DNA of 64,000 nucleotides from Chrysogorgia sp. JL179-B06 (taxonomy: Eukaryota; Cnidaria; Anthozoa; Scleralcyonacea; Chrysogorgiidae), in NCBI GenBank assembly GCA_035772405.1, contig JAYKKM010000226.1, positions 2,061,001 to 2,125,000 on the forward strand, written 5' to 3'. The notes under the pieces were generated by a model, which was given only the letters and a program-made list of their open reading frames with translations, had not been told where the DNA came from and did not search any database. Below are positions 42,001 through 54,000 of this stretch, piece after piece (within the stretch, counting starts at the first letter, position 1; every line of letters begins with the position of its first letter). Made by a program: the position numbers and the translations under genes.

Positions 42001-45000
42001 GATTTACAATTGCGAGTTACAGTTGCGAGTTGCAGTTGCAGTTGCAGTTACAGTTACAGTTGCAGTTACAGTTGCGATTTACACTTGCGAGTTGCAGTTA
42101 CAGTTACGAGTTAAAGTTGCGAGTTGCACTTGCAGTTACAGTCACAGTTACAGTTACAGTTGCGAGTTACAGTTACGTGATTTACAATTGCGAGTTGCAG
42201 TTGCGAGTTACAGTGGCGAGTTGCAGTTGCAGTTGCAGTTGAAGTTACAGTTACAGTTGCGAGTTACAGTTGCGAGTTACAATTGCGAGTTACAGTTACG
42301 AGTTACCGTTACAGTTGCAGTTACAGTTGCGAGTTACAGTTGCAGTTGCGAGTTGCGAGTTGCAGTTGCGAGTTGCAGTTACAGTTACAGTTGCGAGTTA
42401 CAGTTACAGTTGCGAGTTACAATTGCGAGTTACAGTTACAGTTGCGAGTTGCAGTTACAGTTGCGAGTTACAGTTGCGAGTTGCAGTTACAGTTGCGAGT
42501 TGCAGTTACAGTTGCAGTTGCAGTTACGGTTGCGAGTTACGGTTGCGAGTTACAGTTACAGTTGGAAGTTACAGTTGCGAGTTGCAGTTATATTGCAGTT
42601 GCGAGTTACAGTTGCGAGATGCAGTTTCGAGTTGCAGTTGCGAGTTGCAGTTGCAATAACAGTTTCGATTCACAGTTACAAGTTACAGTTGCGAATTGCA
42701 GTTGTGAGTTGCAGTTGCGAGTTACAGTTGCGAGTTACAGTTGCAATAACAGTTGCGAGTCACAGTTGCAAATTGCAGTTGCGAATTGCAGTTGCGAGTT
42801 CCAGTTGCAATGACAGTTGCGAGTTGCAGTTGGTAGTTGCAGTTACGAATTGCAGTTGTGAGTTACAGTTGGTAGTTGCAGTTGCGAATTGCAGTTGTGA
42901 GTTGCAGTTGGTAGTTGCAGTTGCGAATTGCAGTTGTGAGTTGCAGTTGGTAGTTGCAGTTGCGAATTGCAGTTGTGAGTTGCAGTTGGTAGTTGCAGTT
43001 GCGAATTGCAGTTGTGAGTTGCAGTTGGTAGTTGCAGTTGCGAATTGCAGTTGTGAGTTGCAGTTGGTTGTTGCAGTTGCGAATTGCAGTTGTGAGTTGC
43101 AGTTGGTAGTTGCAGTTACAGTTGCGAGTTGCAGTTACGAGTTGTAGTTTCAAATTGCAGTTGCAAATTGCAGTTGCGAGTTACAGTTGCGAGTTGCAGT
43201 TACGAGTTATAGTTGCAAATTGCAGTTGCGAGTTACAGTTGCGAGTCGCAGTTGCAAATTGCACTTGCAGTTGTGAGTTACAGTTGCGAGTTACAGTTGC
43301 GAGCTGCAGTTGCAAATTGCAGTTGCAAATTCAGTTGAGAGTTACAGTTGCGAGTTGCGAGTTGCAGCTACAGTTGCAGTTGCAAATTGCAAATTGCAGT
43401 TGCGAGATACAGTTGCGAGTTGCAGTTGGAAATTGCAGTTGCGAGTTGCAGTTGCGAATTTCTGTTGCAAATTGCAGTTGCGAGTTACAGTTGCGAGTGC
43501 AGTTGCAAATTGCAGTTGCGAGTTGCAGTTGCGAATTTCTGTTGCAAATTGTAGTTGCGAGATACAGTTGCGAGTGCAGTTGCAAATTGCAGTTGCGAGT
43601 TGCAGTTGCGAATTTCTGTTGCAAATTGCAGTTGCGAGTTACAGTTGCGAGTGCAGTTGCAAATTGCAGTTGCGAGTTGCGTTGCGAATTTCTGTTGCAA
43701 ATTGCAGTTGCGAGTTACAGTTGCGAGTGCAGTTGCAAATTGCAGTTGCGAGTTGTAGTTGCGAATTTCTGTTGCAAATTGCAGTTGCGAGATACAGTTG
43801 CGAGTGCAGTTGCAAATTGCAGTTGCGAGTTGCAGTTGCGAATTTCTGTTGCAAATTGCAGTTGCGAGTTACAGTTGCGAGTTGCAGTTGCAAATTGCAG
43901 TTGCGAGATACAGTTGGGAGTCACAGTTGCGAGTTACAGTTGCGAGTTGCAGTTGCAGTTGCGAGTTGCAGTTACAGTTGCAGTTGAAAATTGCAGTTGC
44001 GAGTTACAGTTGCGAGTCACAGTTGCGAGTTACAGTTGCGAGTCACAGTTGCGAGTCACAGTTTCGAGTCACAGTTGCGATTCACAGTTGCGAGTTGTAG
44101 TTTCAAATTGCAGTTACAGTTACAGTTGCGAGTTACAGTTACAGTTACAGTTGCAGTTGGCGTTGCCACTACAGCTACAGCTACAGCTACAGCTAGTTAC
44201 AGTTGCAGTCGCGAGTCACAGTTACAGTTGCGAGTTACAGTTACGATTTACAGTTGCGAGTTACAGTTGCGAGTTTAATTTACGATTTGCAATTACAGTT
44301 GCATTTGCGAATTATAGTTACAGTTGCAGTTGCGAATTGCAGTTTCAGTTGCTTTTGCGAGTTACAGTTGCGAGTTGCAAGTTACAGTTGCATGTTGCAA
44401 TTCACAGTTGCGAGTTACAGTTACAGTTCCGCGTTGTAGTTGCGAGTTTCAGTTGCGAGTTACATCTAGGAATCAGCTATATTACGAGTCTGCGAGTTGC
44501 GAGTTGGCTTCCGTGCGTGTGCCCTGAGAATTGAATGGCAATTTCGAGTTGAAAACGCGAGTTCACGGTAAATTTAATGTGTTCTATCTTGTTTACCATA
44601 TGTGTTATAAACATCTGTCGGAAAAATCATGATCCAACTTTGCTTTCCTTTTATCGATCAACCTTGATGATTTTGATTGCTTTTCATTCGAAATGCTCTT
44701 TCGCTTGTGGCAGTGCCTTTGTTTCACAATATTGTGTTCCACTGAGCAGGACACCTGGTTTCCGTACAGCCTTTCTTATCGCTACTTGTTTTCTTTGCAT
44801 TCAAACACAAGATGCGACAAAAATACTGTACCTGGAACATGTGTTGCATAAAGAAAGGCACTTCTCAAAATAATGAATTTTAAACAGTTAAAGTGGCACT
44901 ACGATGAAAATTCACCCCCGTTTTTTAGATTTTCTTTACCATAGAATAGTATTTCAGGGTAGAAAGTGATCATCGATGTAAAAAAAAACTAAAGAATGGT

Positions 45001-48000
45001 ATTTTGAAGTAAGTATTTTGAGCTCTGAAATCACTATTATTTAGGCCACCATTACTAAAAACGTGTTCCAAGTGAGCCCGCAATTTCAAAATTGTTTGTG
45101 ACGTCAGATTCTCAATGCTACGCCTGAATTTCAGTCGAGATTACTTGTTTTCTTGTTTTCTTCGAGAAGTAGATGAACCTTTCAGACGAAGAATTTGAAA
45201 AAACGACTTTGATTTACTTGAAGAATTAGCAATGTGGAGTCTTCGCGTTGAGAATCTGACGTCACTTCGTTACGCTGGTCAGGAACATGGACGATTAATG
45301 GCGGACATAACAACTAATACTTGCCATCGTCGAATCGCAAAATGGTTTCGACCGAGTAATATTGAGAAGCTCTACTTTATAAATACGTAAAAATTTGATC
45401 GTAGTACCACTTTAAAACCAGACAGGAAACACGAGGTGAATACGACTACGAGTGTTGTGTAACTGTAACTGTAACTGTAACTGTAACTGTAACTCGTAAC
45501 TGTAACTCGCAACTGTAACTCACAACTGTAAATGCAACTCGCAAGTGTAACCCACAACTGTAACTGTAACCCGCAACTCGCAACTGTAACAATAACTGTA
45601 ACTGCAAATCGCAACTGTAACTCGCAACTGTAAATGCAACTCGCAAGTGTAACCCACAACTGTAGCTGTAACCCGCAACTCGCAACTGCAACTGTAACAA
45701 TAACTGTAACTGCAAATCGTAACTGTAACTCGCAACTGTAAATGCAACTCGCAAGTGTAACCCACAACTGTAACTGTAACCCGCAACTCGCAACTGCAAC
45801 TGTAACAATAACTGTAACTGCAAATCGTAACTGAAACTCGCAACTGTAAATCGTAACTGTAACTGTAACTGCAACTGTAACTGGCAACTGTAACTGCAAC
45901 TCGCAACTGCATGCAACTGTAACTGCAAATTGTAACTGCAAATCACATCTGAAATTGTAACTGAATCTCGTAACTGTAACTCGCAACTGCAACTGTAACT
46001 ATAACTCGCAAATGCAACTGTAACTGCAAATCGTAACTGAAACTCGCAACTGTAACTGCAACAGTAACTGTAACTGTAACTCGCAACTGCAACTGTAACT
46101 GCAAATTTTAACTGAAAATCACATCTGCAGTTGTAACTGAATCTCGCAACTTACTGTAACTGTAACTCGCAACTGTAACTCGCAACTGTAAATCGTAACT
46201 GTAACTCGCAACTGCAACTGTAACTGGCAACTGTAACTGTAACTGCAACTCGCAACTGCATGCAATTGTAACTGCTAATCACATCTGAAATTGTAACTGA
46301 ATCTCGCAACTGTAACTGTAACTCGCAACTGCAACTGTAACTATAACTATAACTCGCAAATGCAACTGTAACTGCAAATCGTAACTGAAACTCGCAACTG
46401 TAACTGCAACAGTAACTGTAACTGCAACTGTAACTCGCAACTGCAACTGTAACTCGCAACTGCATGCAACTGTAACTGAAAATTGTAAATTGTAACTGCA
46501 AATCACATCTGCAATTGTAACTGAATCTCGCAACTGTAACTGTAACTCGCAACTGCAACTGTAACTATAACTCGCAAATGCAACTGTAACTGCAAATCGT
46601 AACTGAAACTCGCAACTGTAACTGCAACAGTAACTGTAACTGCAACTGTAACTCGCAACTGCAACTGTAACTCGCAGCTGCATGCAACTGTAACTGCAAA
46701 TTGTAAATTGTAACTGCAAATCACATCTGCAATTGTAACTGAATCTCGCAACTGTAACTGTAACTCGCAACTGCAACTGTAACTATAACTCGCAAATGCA
46801 ACTGTAACTGCAAATCGTAACTGAAACTCGCAACTGTAACTGCAACAGTAACTGTAACTGCAACTGTAACTCGCAACTGCAACTGTAACTCGCAACTACA
46901 ACTGTAACTATAACTCGCAAATGCAACTAACTATAACTAGCAACTGTAACTGTAAATCGTAACTGAAACTTGCAACTCGCAACTGTAACTGCAAATCGTA
47001 ACTGAAACTCGCAACTGAAACTCGCAACTGCATGCAACTGTAACTGCAAATCGTAACTGAAACTCGCAACTGAAACTCGCAACTGAAACTCGCAACTGTA
47101 ACTGCAAATCGTAACTGAAACTCGCAACTGTAACTGCAAATCGTAACTGAAACTCGTCACTGAAACTCGCAACTGTAACTGCAAATCGTAACTGAAACTC
47201 GCAACTCTAACTGCAAATCGTAACTGAAACTCGCAACTGTAACTGCATATCGTAACTGAAACTCGCAACTGTAACTGCATATCGTAACTGAAACTCGCAA
47301 CTGTAACTGCATATCGTAACTGAAACTCGCAACTGTAACTGCAAATGCAACTCGCAACTGCATGCAACTGTAACTACTGCAATTTTTAACTGCAAATCAC
47401 ATCTGCAGTTGTAACTGAATCTCGCAACTTACTGTAACTGCAACTCGCAACTGCAACTGTAACTATAATTCGCAAGCAAATCGTAAATTAAACTCGCAAC
47501 TGTAACTCGTAACTGTAAATCGTAACTGTAACTCGCAACTGTAACTGTGACTCGCGACTGCAACTGTAACTAGCTGTAGCTGTAGCTGTAGCTGTAGTTG
47601 TAGCTGTAGTGGCAACGCCAACTGCAACTGTAACTGTAACTGTAACTGTAACTGTAACTCGCAACTGTAACTGTAACTGCAACTGTAACTGCAACTGCAA
47701 CTGCAACTGTAGCTGTAGCTGTAGCTGTAGCTGTAGCTGTAGCTGTAGCTGTATAGCTGTAACTGTAACTCGCAACTGTAACTCGCAACTGCAACTGTAA
47801 CTGCAACTGAAACTGCAACTCGAAACTGAAACTCGCAACTGAAACTCGCAACTGAAACTCGCAACTGAAACTCGCAACTGAAACTCGCGCAACTCGCAAC
47901 TGTAACTCGCAACTGTAACTCGCAACTGTAACTCGCAACTGTAACTCGCAACTGTAACTCGCAACTGTAACTCGCAACTGAAACTCGCAACTGAAACTCG

Positions 48001-51000
48001 CAACTGAAACTGTAACTGTAACTCGCAACTGCAACTCGCAACTGAAACTCGCAACTGCAACTCGCAACTGAAACTCGCAACTGTAACTCGCAACTGTAAC
48101 TGAAACTCGCAACTGAAACTCGCAACTGAAACTCGCAACTGAAACTCGCAATTGTAACTCGCAATTGTAACTCGCAATTGTAACTCGCAACTGTAACTGT
48201 AACTCTAACGGCGACTGTGACTGCAACTCGCAACGGTAACGGTAACGGCGACTGCAACTGCAACGCTGACTGTGACTGTGACTGTGACTGGAACGCGCAA
48301 CTGGAACTCGCAACTAGAATCATGTCCTGGATGTGCATGCACCTCTTCATCACAAAAAGATAAAATCTTGTAAAGTTCCTTGCTTAACAAAAGACCTAAA
48401 GTGACAAATTAGGAATAGAGATTAACTTAAAAGGAAAGCCGTGACAACCAAATCTGAAAGCGAGTTAATGTTGAAATTAGGAACGTAAAATCTGATTATT
48501 GTTGTCGGATGATTGCTGACCAGAATTCTAACCCTAAGAAAGGCTGTAAAACAATAAATAATTTACTTGGACGAAATTCAAAAGACTGTGCTGTAAATTA
48601 GTTGAACAATAAGGTTAATAATCTCCTGAATGGTCTATCGAACTCTAATGATAAGATATATATTAAAATTCTCAAGATTGCTTCCCCTGTTATTTTGTTA
48701 TTTCTGCGTCACTGACCTATATCTTTAATCAATCAATTGTGCTAAGCACATTTCCATTGGTGTTGAAAATGGTCATGGGAACACCCATACATAAAAGTGG
48801 ACTGCGAAATTTAGGAATTATGGATCGGATTTTGTATAAGCAGTTATAAGAATATCTTACAAATAACAACGTACTTTCGACTAAACTGTATGGTTTTCGA
48901 AAGTTCCATTCAACAGTAATGGCGCGTTACTTGACTGTACTGTGGTATAATAATATGGATAGAAGTGTTCAATTTGGTTGTCTTTATTGAATACTACGGC
49001 AAAAACTAGACCTTCGTGGAGTAAAATGTAATGCCTTTTCATTAATTCAATCATATTTAATAAATCGTATCCAGAAATGCCAAGTGAATAGCGTTACTTC
49101 ATCTGGAAAACCAGTTACTTGTGCAATTCCACAGGGCTCTATTTTGGATCCTTTATTGTTTATGCTCTACATTAATTACCTTCCAGAATGTCTTAGGCAA
49201 ACAGATACACAATTGTTTGCCGATGACACAACCTTAATATCATCTGGGAAGATAATTAGTGATGTGGAGTCTGCCATGAATATGGATTACCTAAAAAATT
49301 GGCTAGTAAGTTATGCTTAAATGTTGCCAAGACAGAACTTGTATTGATAGATTCAAGGCCTATAAATATATTGATAAAAAGCCTGAAATATTTATTCAAA
49401 ACATGCCAATAAAACAAGTATTTGAAACCAGGGCTCTTAATTGGGACAGTTGTGCATTAGCACTTGTCTTGGGATAGAAATGCTGACCATATATGTAACA
49501 AGATACACAAAAGGGATTGGAGATAACTGTTAATTCCTTACCATGTACATAAGAGAGTCAGTCCTACTCCTTATTCAAAAACAAAGTAGCTGCTCACGTT
49601 CTGTAGCTGCTCAGCGTCTGGCTGCTATTAATAGCTCAAAATGCGGACAAACAAACCAAATTTGACTCACAAATTATTGCAAATGAACTATTTTCTTTTG
49701 TCATGGCCGCAAGAATTATGGGTAAATGCGGACAAAGTAATTTACGTTTAGAGTAAACTTTCATAAGATTAGAACTGGCCCTGCACTCTGATGCATTACG
49801 AAGATCATTGCTCATATTGACATAAATTTCACAAAATATTTCGGCAAACAAATTCTCAATCGATAACGGTAGATCATTGATAAAAACCAAGAACTACACC
49901 CGATTTAATTATTATATAATTTCTCAAGATTTGAAAACATGACTTTCTAGAACTTTAGATAGGACCCCTGACGTAAGAGACTGGATCGAGTATTGTTCGA
50001 TACTGCGAAAAATTAACCCAAAATATTTCGCGGCGGCCATCTTGGAGCTAGACCACCTGCGCTCTGTAGTTTCTGTCAAGCAGCCGTAGTTTGTGATACA
50101 AAATTATGGGAATACCTTCGACAACTGATTCACTTTAGTATCGTCAACGATCAGAGTTTGAATGCTATGAAAAATGAAGCCAAAACATTTCACTGCGGCC
50201 ATCTTGGAGAGACCACCTGAGTTCTGTAGTTTCTGTCAAGCAGCCATAGTTTGTGATCCAAAATTATGGGAATACCTTCGACAACTGATTCACTTTAGTA
50301 TCGTCAACGATCAGAGTTTGAATGCTATGAAAAATGAAGCCAAAACATTTCACTGCGGCCATCTTGGAGAGACCACCTGAGTTCTGTAGTTTCTGTCAAG
50401 CAGCCATAGTTTGTGATCCAAAATTATGGGAATACCTTCGACAACTGATTCACTTTAGTATCGTCAACGATCAGAGTTTGACGGCGGCCATCTTAGAGAG
50501 ACCATCTGCGCTATGTAGTTTCTGTAATGCACCAGTCAATTGAGACCACGGCCCCCGACCCCCGGGACATAGCGGGGGTGTAACGGGGACATGGCCGTGG
50601 CAAAACGTTCTTGTAACGCTGCATTTTCCGGTGGGGACGTGGACAGTAACGATCCGCTAAAGTTGCGGGGATTTTTCGCGGGGATTGTAATGCGACATTG
50701 TAAAGATCGCGTAGCAGCATAGGTCGCAAATGCGTTAACTGCATACTGAGATCGCGTGGACTGGATAGAACGCATAAACTGTATAAATCGCGTAGACTGC
50801 ATGGATCGCGTTATCTGTGTAGATCGCGCGGACTTGGTAGATTCGGGACATTATCAGGATATTATCATTAAAACGCCACTGTAGACTAGGGTTGCTGTCA
50901 CTTTCTCGATGATTATTATGGAAACCAGCTCACCAAAATCTGGTAAGTCACCAGGGCCATGCATTTGGGTGGGGATTGTAACAGCAAACTTTCCCGGGGG

Positions 51001-54000
51001 GGGGAGGGGGGTCGGGGGAAAAGTAAAAATGTAACACTCCACAAATGTTACAATCCCCGCTATGTCCCGGCGGTCGGCGGGCCGTGGTTTCAATTGACTG
51101 ATGCATAAAGCAGTCGTAGTTTTTTATACAAAATTATGGGAAAACCTTCGACAACTGTTTCACTTTAGCATCGTGAACGATCAGAGTTTGAATGCTATGA
51201 AAAATCGGAAGCCAAAACATTTCACCGCGGCCTTTTTGGAGATATACTTGTGCTTTATCTTCGTCCAAGGAAATTGAAAGTTAAGTCTCTTTTCGGATAA
51301 AAAATCCTACTTATATGTTTTTCAATATGTTCAATCTCGTTTGAGTTCATTTTCAAATGTTTTTAGAATATTTTACGGCTTATAAAACGCATTTAAAACT
51401 GAAATTATGTCGAGCTGTCCGTATACGAGCAGTCCGTATAGGCTCATGCATACGGACCGCTCGTTAGCCAATCAGAAAAATAACATTTCTAGTAATATTT
51501 TCAAGTAAATGATCACTTAGGCCTATCGGAATGACAAATTCAGTTCGTGAAGTATAAATATTGTTCCCGATGTAGGTCTGGTAACCACATCAATCAGTTG
51601 ACGTAATTGATATTGAGCCGTTATTTTCGTAAGAGATTTATATAATATAATATAATATAATATAATATAATATTTTATTTATATAGCGCCATTCCTACGC
51701 TCATGGCGCTTTACAGTTACGATCATTAAAATATATAAATATTAAAAACTATAACATAAAACTATATTTACAAAAATAACGAACCATTGTCCAGAAATTG
51801 TTTAAAAAGATAAGTTTTTAGTCCCTTTTTAAAATTGTCAATTGAATCTGATCTCCGCAAAGTAAGTGGAAGATCATTCCACAACCTTGGGGCGCATACA
51901 CTGAAAGCTCTATCGCCATATGTCTTTGTAGAGGACTTGGGCTGGTCCAAGAGGGCATTGGTGACAGATCGCAACGATCATGTTTGGGTGCGATAACGAA
52001 GTTTATCGACCAAGTAGCTAGGAGATGTACCATTGAGCGACTTATAAACTAACAGTAAAACTTTAAAAATGATGCGATAGTTCACTGGAAGCCAGTGAAG
52101 ACCTATCAAAACAGGAGTGATGTGCTGAAACTTGCTAACGTGGCATACAATTCGTGCTTTTTTTATTAAGAAAATTAGTATTGAAGTCACCAAGTGAATA
52201 TTATCTCTTTATGTTCGTGGTCTGTCATGGCCATTATTAACCCAGAGGGTTCAGTTGTGGTTCTGGTTGATAAATGAAGCTAACGAGAAAATATTTAGAA
52301 TTAGGAAACTTAAATTCAATTTTCTTCAGAAACCCCTATATCAAGTCGTCGCGTTTAAAATTGATTTCGTTATAGGCCGTATGCAGTAAATCAAGATACC
52401 ACCGCCGTTAGAGTAGGTCCTACCGTCCCGCTATCTTTTCTAATACAGACATACTCAAATAATTAGAAGTTACGAATAAGACCAAGAAGAATTTAAAAGT
52501 GTTTCAGAGAAACAGAAAATATAACATTTTTGTTTAAATTCCAAAGATTGTATAAAATCAATGTTAAATTTGGTCAAATTTGTTAGTGATATAGCCTGTA
52601 TATTCATTTTTTTATTATTAAATATTTTGAAAAACGTAGGCATAAGCTGTTGATTTTAGGCATAAGCTGTTGATTGTCACCAAGTCCTTGTTTCTGTTAT
52701 AAAAATGAATTGGAACTTGTCGAAAACCTGGCAATTCTATGATATAATATCCTATGTAGCACTTCATGTTCGGCCGCGGGTTCGTCAGAGTCACCGCCGC
52801 GATGGATCGTAAACGATCAATATATGTGTTAAGGTGAGGTAATACGAGCAACACATTCCTAAAACTTGTTTCGCAACATTGTCGTGTTGCAAGTTATATA
52901 TTTAAGAAATAGAAAACATTTTCCTTGTTTCCATAGAGTTATAGAAACACGAGTGGAAGTTTGGGAGAACGAGAAATGGAACACGAGCCCGCAGGGCGAG
53001 TGTTTTCACGCTATTTTGAGTTCTCCCAAACTTTCACGAGTGTTTCTATAACGTATGGGAACACGGAAAGATGTTTTCTATTTCCTTCATAAAATAACTC
53101 TGAGGAAATAAGTAATAAGACTCTTTTATTAAAATGATGAAAATATACATTCTCCTTACTCAAGATAGACAGCGTCGACGGCTGCTCAAATGAACATAAA
53201 CCGCTCTTAACTGTGAAGAAAAGCATCCAATCTTCTCGTTTTTCTTCTTGTTGGCTGTCACAGAACATATTTATCGACAATTGTGAGCAAAAAAGGTTCA
53301 TCTTGTAAAAATGGACTGTAGTCCATTTTATAAAAATGGCGGGAAAAATCCATGTTTTCCATCGAGATATATAAACACGGCTTTCAACCAATCAGCGCGT
53401 GTGTTTTTAATTTGTTATTTTATATACATTGATGTTGCACGTATACCTTTCGTGCGTCCAAAGGTTGCGAAAAGTTGAAGTGACTTTTGCCACGTTCTGT
53501 TGCAGTAACCCGTCGATTCACTTTCTATCCATCCAATAGTTTTTTGAGAAAAAATAGCAGGTGAATATATTGTTGAATATATACATGGATAGTGCATGCA
53601 TAGTATTTATTCGCTGTTTTTCTCAGAAGGCCTCGGAACGCAAATTCAGAAAAATGTTTCTGAGCCCCAGAGGGGAATCGAACACGCACGGTTATTTTAA
53701 TATACATGTATAGTTCTGGTAGTTCAATGGTTAGAGCGTCTAACCAGAGATCATGAAAGTTGCGGGTTCGATTCCCGTCTGGGGCACAGAAACATTTTTC
53801 TGAGTTTGCATTAAAGTGCCTATGAAACGAAAATTTCGTTGCTCCGATTATACTTTTATTTGCAAGAGCTCGTGAAATGATAGAGTAACTTTATTGACAG
53901 TTTTTCAATATCTCTTTTCGTTCTCAAATATTAAGATTTCAAATGATATACCCTATGACGTCACTGGTTGTATACAAGGTATTTACATATTGGAAAATCG

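Larger units (their letters stand above)
40583..44578. mobile_element. 4-kb inverted-repeat-bounded element filled by minisatellites
   Basis: 21-bp perfect terminal inverted repeats lie at 40583-40603 and 44558-44578 (outer sequence ATTAAATTTACCGTGAACTC). Nearly all the interior is tandem repeat: a GC-rich array (40636-41490), then an AGTTRC array (41505-44470). Confidence 0.65.

Noticed and set aside
41507..44534. Open frames up to 474 codons of [11 protein letters not shown] type
   Set aside because: Pure translation of AGTTRC repeats that lack stop codons in one strand; the mirror array at 45455-48325 does the same on the other strand.
53713..53787. Functional tRNA gene
   Set aside because: The B-box is perfect but the 5' acceptor strand and anticodon stem do not pair, and the sequence sits in a fold-back repeat.
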